In this document: in pieces, positions 14,368-23,522 of the stretch | Numbering within the stretch: position 1 is the stretch's first letter | Layout of the letters: each line of letters starts with the position of its first letter | Translations under genes and position numbers: made by a program | The notes under the pieces: model-generated | Told to the model about the DNA's origin: nothing | Database searches by the model: none | The model's input: only the letters and a program-made list of their open reading frames with translations | Assembly (NCBI GenBank): GCA_003171335.1 | Contig: PMYD01000089.1 | Location: forward strand, 1 to 34,957 | Source: Phycisphaerales bacterium | GTDB lineage: Bacteria; Planctomycetota; Phycisphaerae; SM23-33; FEN-1343 | Direction: 5' to 3' | DNA: 34,957 bases

Positions 14368-17300
14368 ATGCCCGACGACAAAGCGATCCTGGCTGCGCTC
14401 CAAAAGTTTGCCGAAACCGTAACGGCCAAGATGAAAGCCCTGGCCTTGAGCAATGCGGAGCCGGAAGACCAATTGCGCGGGCCGCTTGAAGTGTTCATGG
14501 GGGAAGTCGGCAAGGCGCTGGCGATCAAGGTTGTTTGCGCTGGGGAAACCCGACTGGCCGGCCGGCTGGGCAAGCCTGACTACGCCATACACGCGGCGGA
14601 CCTGTTGGCCGGATATGTCGAGTTGAAGAAGCCCGGCATGGGCGCAAACCCCGACCGATTCACCGGGCACCCCGCCAAACAGTGGAAGCGTTTCCAAGCC
14701 ATACCGAACCTGATCTACAGCGATGGCAACGACTGGGGCTTATATCGCAACGGCCAAGCCGTGCGCCCCGTCGTTCGCATGTCCGGCGACGTGGCCGCCG
14801 ACGGCAAGAAGGCTGTGACCGAAAAAGATGCCCAGGCGCTGATGGGATTGCTGACTGACTTCTTATCCTGGCAACCCATAATCCCCAAGGCCGTCAAGGA
14901 CCTGGCCGGCTTGCTGGCTCCGCTGTGCCGGATGCTCCGCGATGATGTAACCGACGCCCTGAAAGACCCGCAATCGCCGCTGGTGCAATTGGCAAAGGAA
15001 TGGCGGCAACTGCTGTTTCCAGACGCCAGCGATGAACAATTCGCCGATGCCTACGCGCAGACTGTAACCTTCGCCTTGCTGCTGGCGCGGAGCGAAGGCG
15101 CGAACCCGCTCGACCTGGCAAGCGCCGAAGGTGCTCTTTTTTCCGAACACAGTTTGCTTTCCCGGGCGCTACAAGTCTTGACCGACCCCAACGCACAGGC
15201 GGAGATCTCCGCTTCCCTGAATCTGCTGATTCGCGTCATCGGAGAAGTGCCGCCGGCCGCGATGAGCGGCCCGAAAGACCCCTGGCTTTACTTCTACGAA
15301 GACTTCATGGCGGTGTACGACCCGGAATTCCGCAAGAAAATGGGGATCTATTACACCCCCGTTGAAGTGGTCCGCGCCCAGGTTCGCCTTATTGACGACC
15401 TGTTGACCAACCGGCTGGGCAAGGCCCTGGGCTTCGCCGACCCCGGCGTTATCACGCTGGACCCGGCCGTCGGAACCGGAACATACCTTCTTGGCGTCAT
15501 CGACCACGCCTTGGCCAAAGTGGAAGCCCAACAGGGCGCAGGGGCCGTGCCGGGGCAGGCGTCGGCCCTGGCGAACAACATCTACGGCTTTGAAATCATG
15601 GTCGGCCCGTTCGCCGTGAGCGAGCTTCGCGTGAGCCGTGCGCTCGCCGACAGGGGCGCGAAGCTGCCGGCCGGCGGAAGCCACGTCTACCTTACCGACA
15701 CGCTGGAAGGCCCCAACACCCCGCCGCCAGCGCTGCCTTTTTACCTGAAACCGATTGCCGACCAACACGCCAAGGCGCTGAAGGTCAAGGCCGCCGTGCC
15801 CGTCATCGTCTGCCTGGGCAACCCGCCTTACGACCGGCATGAAGCCGCCGACGAAACCAACAAGGCCCGCACAGGCCATTGGGTCCGCTGGGGCGAAGAT
15901 GGCAAGGGTACCGGGGCAATCCTTCGCGATTTCCAAGAACCCGCCGCAGTTGCCGGTCACGGAAAGCGTCTTAAGAACCTCTACAACCTCTATGTCTATT
16001 TCTGGCGCTGGGCATTATGGAAAGTCTTTGAAAGCAAGACAGCCGCTGGGCCGGGCGTGGTGAGCTTCATTTCCGCGTCAAGCTATTTGGATGGCGACGC
16101 CTTCTGTGGCATGCGTGAGCACATGCGCCGGCTGTGCGATAAAATCTGGATTCTGGATCTTGGCGGCGAAGGACGGGGCGGGCGTAAGAGCGAAAACGTT
16201 TTCGCCATTCAAACGCCTGTGGCAATTGCCGTCGCCGTCCGGTATGGCAAGGCCAAGAATGCCACGCCAGCCGAGGTCCATTACGCTCGTGTTGATGGTA
16301 CGCGGGATGAGAAGTTGAAAACCCTGGATGCCGTGACTGACTTTGGTTGTCTGTCGTGGCAAGACTGCCCAGAAGATTGGGGCATGCCCTTCTTGCCGAC
16401 AAACGGCTCGCGACAGTGCGCGAAGTGGCCCGAACTGGCAGACCTCTTCCCCTGGAATACGCGAGGCGTGCAATTCTCACGTAGTTGGCCAGTTGCCCCT
16501 GACCAGGCGTTATTGGGCACGCGGTGGAACGCGCTACTGGCGTGCGAAAGCAAGGAACGAGCTAAGGTTTTGGTCGAGACTTGCGATGTCAAAGCAGACC
16601 AAACATACCCAAGTTTCCTAGACGGCGGCCGCCTTAAGAGCATCGCGTCCCTTTCACGTGCGGAGAGGTCAGATTCGATTGAGCCAATCTTCTTCAGAAG
16701 CTTTGACCGCCAATGGTGCGTTGCTGACCGGCGCGTGATTGACAGACCACGCCCGCCGTTGTGGCGAAGCCGGCATGATGGCCAAGTTTTCCTAGTTGCT
16801 GCCCCTGGCGAGTTGGCCACAGGACCAGCTCTGGTATCAAGCAGTAATGTGCCCGATCTCAACGCCTTCAACAATAGGGGCGGGGTAGTCCACCCTCTCT
16901 ACCAGGACGCGGCCGGGAAGAAAGCCAATATCCTGCCGGGGCTGCTGGACGTCCTGGCCAAGGCATACGGCCGGAAGGTGACGGCCGAAGACTTCCTGGC
17001 ATACGTCTACGGCGTGCTGGCGCAACCGGCTTTTACGGAACGGTTTGCTGATGAATTGGGCACGCGCGAGCTTCGCGTACCTTTGACAAAGGACGCGGCC
17101 TTGTTCGCACAGGTCCGCGACGTTGGGGCGAAGCTGCTGTGGCTTCATACTTACGGCCAGCGATTCGTCCCCAAGGGCAAGCACAAGGGGCAGGTTCCCA
17201 AGGGCGCGGCCCGTTGTGTTACGGCCGTGCCGAGCGACCCGGCAGGTTATCCGGAGAAGCCCGAGTACAACGAAGCGACCAAGACCTTGCACCTCGGGGC

Positions 17301-17661
17301 CGGCGAATTTGCCCCCGTCGCCCCAGAAGTTTACGGGTTTGAAGTGTCCGGGTTGAAGGTTGTGCCGTCGTGGCTGAAGTACCGCATGAAGAAGGGCGGG
17401 GGCAAGAAGTCTTCGCCACTGGACGACATTCGCCCCGACCGTTGGCCAAGCGAATTCACGACGGAGTTGCTGGAGCTTCTTTGGGTACTGGAAGGGACGG
17501 TTGCCGAATACCCCGCCCAGAGCGAGCTGTTGTCGGCTGTGGTCAAAGGCCCTTGTTTCAAAGCGGATGAACTCCCGGTCGTGCCCGACGCGGCCCGAAA
17601 GCCGCCTGGGCGGCCTTTCGGCGAAGGTCTGTTTGAAGCTTGCGAAGACCGGGAAGACTGA
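14368..17661 (+). CDS. Single-chain restriction-modification enzyme (N6-adenine methylase with nuclease domain, type IIG/ISP-like)
   Basis: A 1,097-residue enzyme that probably both methylates adenine at a specific DNA site and cuts unmodified DNA. N-terminal PD-(D/E)xK nuclease: Asp71 in GKPDY, then Glu85-x-Lys87 in GYVELKKPG. Gamma-class adenine methylase: IYYTPVEVV, motif I DPAVGTGTYL from Asp365, motif IV NPPY from Asn485. The C-terminal half (about 690-1,090; FFRSFDRQWCVADRRVIDRP, NNRGGVVHPLY) resembles the target-recognition domain of type ISP enzymes such as LlaGI, but the SF2 helicase those enzymes carry is absent, so it is closer to a type IIG enzyme. It stands alone, with no separate specificity or methylase gene, next to tRNA-Leu, which suggests acquisition at a tRNA hotspot. 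Confidence 0.88.
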   Translation: MPDDKAILAALQKFAETVTAKMKALALSNAEPEDQLRGPLEVFMGEVGKALAIKVVCAGETRLAGRLGKPDYAIHAADLLAGYVELKKPGMGANPDRFTGHPAKQWKRFQAIPNLIYSDGNDWGLYRNGQAVRPVVRMSGDVAADGKKAVTEKDAQALMGLLTDFLSWQPIIPKAVKDLAGLLAPLCRMLRDDVTDALKDPQSPLVQLAKEWRQLLFPDASDEQFADAYAQTVTFALLLARSEGANPLDLASAEGALFSEHSLLSRALQVLTDPNAQAEISASLNLLIRVIGEVPPAAMSGPKDPWLYFYEDFMAVYDPEFRKKMGIYYTPVEVVRAQVRLIDDLLTNRLGKALGFADPGVITLDPAVGTGTYLLGVIDHALAKVEAQQGAGAVPGQASALANNIYGFEIMVGPFAVSELRVSRALADRGAKLPAGGSHVYLTDTLEGPNTPPPALPFYLKPIADQHAKALKVKAAVPVIVCLGNPPYDRHEAADETNKARTGHWVRWGEDGKGTGAILRDFQEPAAVAGHGKRLKNLYNLYVYFWRWALWKVFESKTAAGPGVVSFISASSYLDGDAFCGMREHMRRLCDKIWILDLGGEGRGGRKSENVFAIQTPVAIAVAVRYGKAKNATPAEVHYARVDGTRDEKLKTLDAVTDFGCLSWQDCPEDWGMPFLPTNGSRQCAKWPELADLFPWNTRGVQFSRSWPVAPDQALLGTRWNALLACESKERAKVLVETCDVKADQTYPSFLDGGRLKSIASLSRAERSDSIEPIFFRSFDRQWCVADRRVIDRPRPPLWRSRHDGQVFLVAAPGELATGPALVSSSNVPDLNAFNNRGGVVHPLYQDAAGKKANILPGLLDVLAKAYGRKVTAEDFLAYVYGVLAQPAFTERFADELGTRELRVPLTKDAALFAQVRDVGAKLLWLHTYGQRFVPKGKHKGQVPKGAARCVTAVPSDPAGYPEKPEYNEATKTLHLGAGEFAPVAPEVYGFEVSGLKVVPSWLKYRMKKGGGKKSSPLDDIRPDRWPSEFTTELLELLWVLEGTVAEYPAQSELLSAVVKGPCFKADELPVVPDAARKPPGRPFGEGLFEACEDRED

Positions 17662-17801
17662 TTCTAGAGCAGTTCACAAGGGCTTGCGACGCCGATCTTT
17701 GCCCGGGCAAACAAAGGGTATCTATAAGGGTTTCGATGCCGGCCGTCGCATCGCTTGGGCTTCGGTACAAGACAGGCGATGAAGGTCTGTGCCCTGCGCC
17801 C

Positions 17802-18311
17802 TCAAACGGGATGGTAGATGTTTTCGCGCCCGCTCTTGGTCAGGCTGATGCTTCGATCGGAAAGGAGTTTCTTGAAGATCGTGTCCAGGGTCTGATACGA
17901 CATGGCCAGCCCGGCCGCCGTCAGGCCCGATTCGATCGACGACCGCTTGACGCCCTCTTTGCCGCCTTCCTTGATGAGCTCCAGGATTCGGGCGATGGCC
18001 GCCGCCTTTTCATCTTTGCTCATGCGGCCTTTTCGCTCGTTCTTCTTGGCCGCGGGGGCTGGCGCGGACAGTATGATGCCCATCTCGCTGGCCGCCCGCC
18101 GGACCCCGCCGATCAGCAGCGTGTCGAACGTGCCCAGCCGCCGCTTCAGGTCTTCCTGCCGCCGCTGAAATTCGACCATCTGGGCGGCAATCTGCCCCGC
18201 TTCGACCTCCAGGCTGCCCTTGCTTCGGGCCACGGCGGCCTTGGCCGCTTCCAGGCCCTTGCTCTGAATGATTTCCGCCAACGATTCGACCGTTAGATCT
18301 CTCTCTGCCAT
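17802..18311 (-). CDS. Coiled-coil plus winged-helix-like protein of unknown function
   Basis: A 169-residue protein starting at the ATG 18311 (AAAGGG upstream). The N-terminal part is helical and charged (about 5-70, including a coiled coil EFQRRQEDLKRRL). A Lys-rich linker (AAKKNERKGRMSKDEKAAA) follows. The C-terminal 70 residues read like a winged helix (ARILELIKEGGKEGVKRSSIESGL, then MSYQTLDTIFKKLLSDRSISL). A DNA-binding or nucleoid role is plausible but not shown. The frame extends to 18374, but those residues lie in poorly conserved-looking leader sequence. I do not recognise a named family. Confidence 0.7.
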   Translation of the reverse strand: MAERDLTVESLAEIIQSKGLEAAKAAVARSKGSLEVEAGQIAAQMVEFQRRQEDLKRRLGTFDTLLIGGVRRAASEMGIILSAPAPAAKKNERKGRMSKDEKAAAIARILELIKEGGKEGVKRSSIESGLTAAGLAMSYQTLDTIFKKLLSDRSISLTKSGRENIYHPV

Positions 18312-18357
18312 CGCACAAACCCTTTGAAGGCCCACAGGTTCACATGGAAACCGACCG

Positions 18358-18522
18358 ACGCTCTTAGCCCGCATCCGAACGTAGCACGGGCGTCTCGCCC
18401 GTGAGTAGCACGGCCATCTTGGCCGTGATCCGGCCGTCTCTTCGCGTCCGCCACGGGCGAGACGCCCGTGGAACTCATGGGCGGGACGCCCATGCTACGT
18501 TTTCACACACGCTCTTAGCCCG
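18358..18522. mobile_element. MITE-like GRDARAT inverted-repeat element with 14-bp flanking direct repeats
   Basis: A 137-bp core (18372-18508) carries terminal inverted repeats AACGTAGCA (18378-18386) and TGCTACGTT (18493-18501) and four internal palindromes (ACGGGCG-TCT-CGCCCGT, ACGGCCA-TCT-TGGCCGT, the inverse of the first, and ATGGGCG-GGA-CGCCCAT). It is bounded on both sides by the identical 14 bases ACGCTCTTAGCCCG (18358-18371 and 18509-18522), like a target-site duplication. Translated, it gives the GRDARAT peptides commonly mis-annotated in planctomycetes. It has no coding capacity of its own. Confidence 0.75.
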
Positions 18523-18636
18523 GCGAGCATACCGTGCCAGACCCGCTTCGTCTAGCGCCAGTCTCAAAAAGAAACTCGCGGCGATGAACCGCACGCCAAG
18601 AGAGCAGCGGTCCCATTCCCGGGGCTCCAGGTGTGA

Positions 18637-18710
18637 CACAGCCGCCCCCGGCTGTGCCATTTTCCGACGCCGCGGCCCTTTGCCGGAGGCACAGCCGAGG
18701 GCGGCTGTGC
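18637..18710. repeat. Two WHSRPRL-type palindromes
   Basis: Arms CACAGCCG/CGGCTGTG with loop CCCC at 18637-18656, and GCACAGCCG/CGGCTGTGC with loop AGGG at 18689-18710. Same family as 1026-1049 and 1197-1266, 17 kb away. They lie just downstream of the sixA-like gene and may help end its transcript. Confidence 0.85.
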
Positions 18711-18739
18711 CACAACGTCCCCCCCCGCCGCCGGCGACA

Positions 18740-19252
18740 TCAGCCTTTCCCGGCCAGCGCCGCCAGGTGATCGCGCCGGAGCAGCCACTTGAGCGTGCCG
18801 ACCAGGGGCTTGGTGGGTTTTTCGATTTCCACGCAGCCGGCCCCGCTCTTGGTCAGGTCCACGGTCTCGGAGAGTCCCGCCTTCACGCCGATCAGCCGCG
18901 CGATGTAATCGCCCAGCGTGGGCGCGTGGCCGACCAGGCAGATGCCCGATGTGCCTTTGTCGAGCAACTCCACCAGCGTGCGGTCCATCTCCCGGGCGTC
19001 AAAGTCTGTGCCCAGGGCCGGCAGATCCTGGGGTTCCTCGATTTTCCAGATGTTGACCAGCTCCGCCGCCGTCTCCCGGGCCCGTGCCAGGGGGCTGGTC
19101 AGCACGAGTTCCACCTTTTCGCCGATGGCGTCGAGCGCCTTGGCCGTGATCCGCGCCTGCTGCCGGCCCTCCTTGACGAGCCGGCGATCGGCATCCGCCA
19201 ATCCCTGCCCGCGCGGCTCGGCCTGAGCGTGACGAACGAAAATGACTTTCAT
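18740..19252 (-). CDS. sixA: SixA-type phosphohistidine phosphatase (histidine phosphatase family)
   Basis: A 170-residue cytosolic enzyme. The RHG-family signature is Arg7-His8 in VRHAQAEPRG; the second arginine is Arg57 in TSPLARARET; the second histidine is His109 in LVGHAPTLGDYI. Length and layout match SixA, which removes phosphate from histidine phosphotransfer domains (ArcB in E. coli). The start is the ATG at 19252, where the conserved N-terminal strand begins. It follows the membrane protein gene by 49 bases and is probably in the same transcript. The biological substrate here is unknown. Confidence 0.88.
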   Translation of the reverse strand: MKVIFVRHAQAEPRGQGLADADRRLVKEGRQQARITAKALDAIGEKVELVLTSPLARARETAAELVNIWKIEEPQDLPALGTDFDAREMDRTLVELLDKGTSGICLVGHAPTLGDYIARLIGVKAGLSETVDLTKSGAGCVEIEKPTKPLVGTLKWLLRRDHLAALAGKG

Positions 19253-19301
19253 GGCATACGCCCCGCTTTCTGGGGAATTGTTGCAGGCGGCCGAGGCATC
19301 C

Positions 19302-20006
19302 TCAAGTGCGGCGGCCGCGTGCGGCAAATCGGCACAGGACCAACACCACCACGCCCGCCGCCGCCGGCCACAGCCAGGCCCACAGGGGCAGGGGGAAGAT
19401 CGAAGGTTGGCGCGCCTGCCCCGCCGTCCATGCCAGCAGCACGGGACTGACATGCCACAGCCACGCCGGCGCACCGCCGGGCCAGAATTCCTGGCCCAGG
19501 TACAGTGCCGCCGGCGCGCCTAGAACGACTAGTGCCGCGGCCAGTGTCGCCGCACTTAGGCCCCGCTGCGCCAGCGCGGCCAGCGCCCAGGCGGCGGGGA
19601 AGACCGCCGCCGTCACCAATTCCACCCGCACCGCATCGAGCACCGCCGCATCCGAAAAGTAGCCGCACGCGGCCACGAAGGGCGCGCCCACCACCAGCCA
19701 TAAGGCCGCCTCGGCGGCTAGACCCCCCAGGCTGATGCGCTGGCCGCACGAATGACGCCGCGCCAGGATCAGTGGATATGCGCCCAGCAGGAACGCCACC
19801 TGCCCGACCGCCAAAACCCCCAACGCGGGCAGCGCCGCACCCGCCGGCTGAGCCGCCGGCGTGAGGGCCGCCGGGAACAAGCCCACCGCCGCGCCGGCCA
19901 GATTCACCAGCGCCCAGATCAGCCCCGAAACCCGCCACATGTGGCCCTTGGGCCGGGGCGACGGCGGCGCGGCGGCAGCCATATTGTGTTCAGTCATCAC
20001 GCCCAT
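19302..20006 (-). CDS. Multi-pass membrane protein of unknown function
   Basis: A 234-residue (or 231 from the ATG at 19997) integral membrane protein with about six hydrophobic helices: near 25-47, 58-80, 92-113, 125-147, 152-170 and 195-226, with basic residues on the expected cytosolic side (LARRHSCGQR and the C-terminal RFAARGRRT). I do not recognise a family. It precedes the sixA-like gene by 49 bases. A TATAGT box lies only about 9 bases before the first ATG, so a leaderless transcript or start at the second ATG is possible. Confidence 0.7.
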   Translation of the reverse strand: MGVMTEHNMAAAAPPSPRPKGHMWRVSGLIWALVNLAGAAVGLFPAALTPAAQPAGAALPALGVLAVGQVAFLLGAYPLILARRHSCGQRISLGGLAAEAALWLVVGAPFVAACGYFSDAAVLDAVRVELVTAAVFPAAWALAALAQRGLSAATLAAALVVLGAPAALYLGQEFWPGGAPAWLWHVSPVLLAWTAGQARQPSIFPLPLWAWLWPAAAGVVVLVLCRFAARGRRT

Positions 20007-20212
20007 GGGGACGGACTATACCGCGGCGGCGACAGGGCATAAACCTCAATTGGCCCCAGAAAACGCCGCGCCACCGAAAGATGCGTGCCCGGCCGGCCGA
20101 TAACGATGATGCGACGTCATCCTCGGACGCCCTGCCCAGATGCGTCCCGGTGACCCAGGTTTTGCGCCTGGGTCGACCTCCGCATTTGCAGGATGTAATG
20201 GAGCCCCGGCAC

Positions 20213-23200
20213 ATGGCGCAGAGCAGCTTTCCGAAATTCGGCCGCCTGGCGCTGGAAGCGGGCATGATCCGCGTGGACCAGCTTCGCCAGTGCCTCGCCG
20301 CCCAGATCGCCGACCGCCGGGCCGGCCGCCAACCCGTGCCGCTGGGCCAGCTCTTGATCGACCGCGGGTTCCTCACGCCCCGGCAGGTGCAGCAGCTTCT
20401 GGGCATTCAAAAGGCCATGAACCGCCCGGAGGGCGACTCGCCCCTCGTGCAGACCCTGCGCTTTGCCGCCGGCGAAACGATTTTCCACCAGGGCCAGAAC
20501 AACGACTGGGGCCTGGCGATTCTGCTGGAAGGCGCTGTCGAACTGCGCTGTGGGATCGACTGCCCGTCCCTCTGCGACAAGAAGGGCATGTTCCTGGGTG
20601 AAATCGCGGCCCTGCTGGGCATGCCGCACCCGGTCACCGCGGTGGCGGCGACGGATTGCCGAATCAGCCATGTTCCGCCCGGTCAAATCGCCGCCTTCCT
20701 GCGCACGCGCCCGACCATCGCGATGAAGCTGGCCGAGTCACTGGCCATCCGCTGCCGGCAGATGATGGAGCTCGACGCCGCCACGGCGACTACCGCTACC
20801 GGCGCGACTAACGCCGCCACCTCGGCCGTCAACGAGTCCGCGGCCGAGCCGGCAGGCAACAGCCAGGAGCAGGCGAAGGCCCTGCCAAAGGCATCCTCGC
20901 CGGTCCTGCTCGACCTGGCCGGCGCCGCCAGGCTTTCTCTCGATTCCAGCGGCCAGCTCCTTCTTTGCGATGTGGCCGATCCCACCGCCACCTTCATCAA
21001 CGGTTTTCCAGCCGATGAAGCCGCCGCGCTCAACGACCAGGACCTCGTCCAGGTCGGCCGGCACGTTTTCCAGGTGCACCTGGATCACCCCCACCGCATC
21101 AAGCTGGCCGATGAGCTTTCCGCCGCCGCCGATGCGGCCGAATCCGCCGCGGCAGCCGATGCCCCCCCGCCGCCGGCCCCGGAGGAGCCCTTGCCCCCGC
21201 CGCCCGAGGCGCCGCCGGCCCCGCGGGAACTGGATGAGGGCCAGAGCATCGAGTCGGCCATCGCCGCCGAGGTCGACGCCCTGGTCGCCCTGCCGCTGCC
21301 CGGCGAGGTGCTGGCGGCAATCGATGTGCGGCTGGCGCCGTGCATCGCCCTGGTCCATCTCGAGGCTCAGCGCGATGAACTGGCCCGCTCGCCCGAGGGC
21401 CGCCAGGAGGCCGTCGAGCAGGAGCTCGCCCGCCAGCTTCGCGAGGTTCAGCGCATCCCCGCGGCCGAAACGCTCGAAAAAGCCCTGGCGAAGGTTCGCC
21501 AGCAGCTCACTGCCCAGCCCGCCGCCGCACCGCCGGCCGCGGCGACCCTCGCCGCCGAGGATGAGTTTGACACCCCGGATTCCGAAGCGATCATCGACGG
21601 TCCCGACAGCGCCGAGCCTGCCGCCTCGCCCGCACTGGATGAATCCGCGCCGCCGGCGCCATCGCCCGCGCTAGTCCAGGCCCTGGAGTTTTCCTGCGCG
21701 CAAAAGGAGCACCTGCTTGGGCGCGCGCGGCTGACCCGGTCCACGCTGCGCGCCTGCGCCGGCCTGTGCATCGATGAGCCGCTGTATCGCATCCTGGTCC
21801 GCTACGAGTTGCCCGCGGAAGAACTTTTCGGCTGGGCGGCTTATGCCGCCGCGCTCCAGGAGCTGCGCCATCGCAAGGATGAGCGGCTCTCCGACCTGCG
21901 CCTGCAGCGCCAGTCCGCCCAGGATGAGGCCCGCTCCATCATGTCCGGCGTGGCCCGCACCCTGCAGGCCCAGGCCGCCATCACGGAACTCACCGCCGAG
22001 GAGCACGACCTGCAATCGCTGCTGACCGCCATCGGCCGCGAAGAGCGCGCCATCCAGCGCGACATGGTCGACGAGTTCTGGAAGGTGTACCAACTCGCCG
22101 CCGTGCGGCTGGTCGAGGGCGTCGATCCCGCGCACGCGCCCTACCTGCGGGCCTTCCTGCGCTGGGGCCTCTTAGCCTGCTCCGCGCGCTTCGTCGATCC
22201 GGCCCTGGCCAAGCGCCAGCTCGTCGAGTGCACTGCCCCGCCAGTCGAACCGGTCTACCGCAACGACGCCGTGCACATCCTGTACGCCGACGAGATCATC
22301 GAGCTGGCCGCCCGCGGGCTGATTCCCCCCTCGCCCAACGAGGACCTCGAACTCAACGCCGCCAACACGCCGCCCTGGAAGGCCGACCGCGCCTGGCGGC
22401 GGATCATCGCCCACCGCATCCAAAAATCCATCCACCAGGACATGCTCGCCGCCCTTGGGCAAGGTTTAGCCGCCGAGCGGCGAGCCGGCGATGAAGCCGC
22501 CAAGCGCCTGGCCATGGTCAACGCCCGCGACCCCAAGGCCGCCGAGAAGCGCGCCAGCCTGAAGGACCAGATCCAGCAGCACAAGGTCGAGGCCACCCGC
22601 AAGGAGCGGCTCTCGGACATCATGACCAGCCAACTGCTGCCGCGGCTGGATGAAAAGCTCGAGCTGGCCCGCAAGGGCCTCACCGACAGCGGCGTATCCA
22701 TCACGCCCGCCACGCTCGCCCAGCACGAAGCCGTCTGCATGCGGCAGTACGCCCGCCTGGCCAACAAACTCGCCGAGCCTTTCTGGCCGCTGGGCCTCAC
22801 CGAGCAGTTCGCCCGCGGCCCCGAGGCCGTCAACGACCGCCCCTCCATCGCGGCGGCCCTGGCCGAGCTGGAAAAGCTCGACCCGCTGGTCTTCTGCGAG
22901 CCGATGGTGCAGGGCACCAAGAAAGCCTACCGCGTGCTGCTGCGGCAGGCGCCCATCGTGGCCATCGCGCCGGGCATGGGCATCATGGCCATTTCCATCT
23001 GCCCGCGGACCGACACCGATAACGGCCTGTTCGTGCTTCCCGCCGCCTTCAGCCGGCCGGGCCTGCGCGCTGAGGCCCTGCGCGATGTCGTGGCCGATTA
23101 TCGTTTCGACACCTCCAAAGCCTCCGCCGGCGTGGACATCATGATGTCCGACACGCTGGTCGCCGCCTACGCCGAGTACCGCTGGAACATGCGCAAGCGC

Positions 23201-23401
23201 GACCGCGACATCCGCCAGAAGGCCGGCATCTACACCGAAGAGAACGACCGCGCCAACTGGCGCCGCCACTACGAGTACTACATCAAGAGCGCCACCGACT
23301 CCGCCAAGCAGCTCTTCTTCCGCTCGCCCGAACTCTACGAACGCATCGTCGGCAAGTTCCTCGACCTGCCCGAGGGGCAGGAAGTGCTCAAGAGGAGTTA
23401 A
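20213..23401 (+). CDS. 1,062-residue protein with cyclic-nucleotide-binding-like and FHA-like domains
   Basis: The start is the ATG at 20213 (GGAG 9 bases upstream); an in-frame ATG at 20198 is possible. Residues 5-65 resemble the GspE N-terminal-type fold (FGRLALEAGMIRVDQLRQCL, GQLLIDRGFLTPRQVQQLL). Residues about 80-195 are a Crp-like cNMP-binding domain (FAAGETIFHQGQNNDWGLAILLEGAVEL, FLGEIAALLGMPHPVTAVAATDC). Residues about 235-310 look like a degenerate FHA domain (TATFINGF...LNDQDLVQVGRHVFQVHL). A Pro/Ala/Glu linker follows at about 315-375. The remaining 600 residues are helical and charged, including an Arg-rich region (MRKRDRDIRQKAG), and I do not recognise them. It is probably a cytosolic signalling or scaffold protein; no catalytic motif is evident. 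Confidence 0.82.
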   Translation: MAQSSFPKFGRLALEAGMIRVDQLRQCLAAQIADRRAGRQPVPLGQLLIDRGFLTPRQVQQLLGIQKAMNRPEGDSPLVQTLRFAAGETIFHQGQNNDWGLAILLEGAVELRCGIDCPSLCDKKGMFLGEIAALLGMPHPVTAVAATDCRISHVPPGQIAAFLRTRPTIAMKLAESLAIRCRQMMELDAATATTATGATNAATSAVNESAAEPAGNSQEQAKALPKASSPVLLDLAGAARLSLDSSGQLLLCDVADPTATFINGFPADEAAALNDQDLVQVGRHVFQVHLDHPHRIKLADELSAAADAAESAAAADAPPPPAPEEPLPPPPEAPPAPRELDEGQSIESAIAAEVDALVALPLPGEVLAAIDVRLAPCIALVHLEAQRDELARSPEGRQEAVEQELARQLREVQRIPAAETLEKALAKVRQQLTAQPAAAPPAAATLAAEDEFDTPDSEAIIDGPDSAEPAASPALDESAPPAPSPALVQALEFSCAQKEHLLGRARLTRSTLRACAGLCIDEPLYRILVRYELPAEELFGWAAYAAALQELRHRKDERLSDLRLQRQSAQDEARSIMSGVARTLQAQAAITELTAEEHDLQSLLTAIGREERAIQRDMVDEFWKVYQLAAVRLVEGVDPAHAPYLRAFLRWGLLACSARFVDPALAKRQLVECTAPPVEPVYRNDAVHILYADEIIELAARGLIPPSPNEDLELNAANTPPWKADRAWRRIIAHRIQKSIHQDMLAALGQGLAAERRAGDEAAKRLAMVNARDPKAAEKRASLKDQIQQHKVEATRKERLSDIMTSQLLPRLDEKLELARKGLTDSGVSITPATLAQHEAVCMRQYARLANKLAEPFWPLGLTEQFARGPEAVNDRPSIAAALAELEKLDPLVFCEPMVQGTKKAYRVLLRQAPIVAIAPGMGIMAISICPRTDTDNGLFVLPAAFSRPGLRAEALRDVVADYRFDTSKASAGVDIMMSDTLVAAYAEYRWNMRKRDRDIRQKAGIYTEENDRANWRRHYEYYIKSATDSAKQLFFRSPELYERIVGKFLDLPEGQEVLKRS

Positions 23402-23409
23402 GCCCGCCG

Positions 23410-23507
23410 GCCCTGCGTAGCTTCAGCGAAGCAGGGAGGCTGGCGTGCCCTGCGAAGCTTCAGCGAAGAGGGCGTGCCCTGCGTAGCGTTAGCGAAGCAG
23501 GGAGGCG
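23410..23507. repeat. GCGTAGC-type hairpin repeats (three units)
   Basis: Three units, the first and third with stem CCCTGC/GCAGGG around GTAGC(TTC or GTT)AGCGAA, the middle one shortened (CCCTGCGAAGCTTCAGCGAAGAGGG). Same family as 13825-13892. They lie directly after the stop of the 1,062-residue protein and may act as a transcript end. Confidence 0.85.
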
Positions 23508-23522
23508 GGCGCAAACCTGCCC

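Noticed and set aside
17698-17711. Palindrome TTTGCCCGGGCAAA after the restriction-modification gene as a terminator
   Set aside because: A perfect 14-bp palindrome, but it leaves no loop and has no following T run, so there is not enough support.
14134-17801. Genomic island with attachment sites flanking the restriction-modification gene
   Set aside because: I looked for a repeat of the tRNA-Leu 3' end (GGTTCGACCCCCGC) downstream of the gene and found none, and no integrase gene is present.
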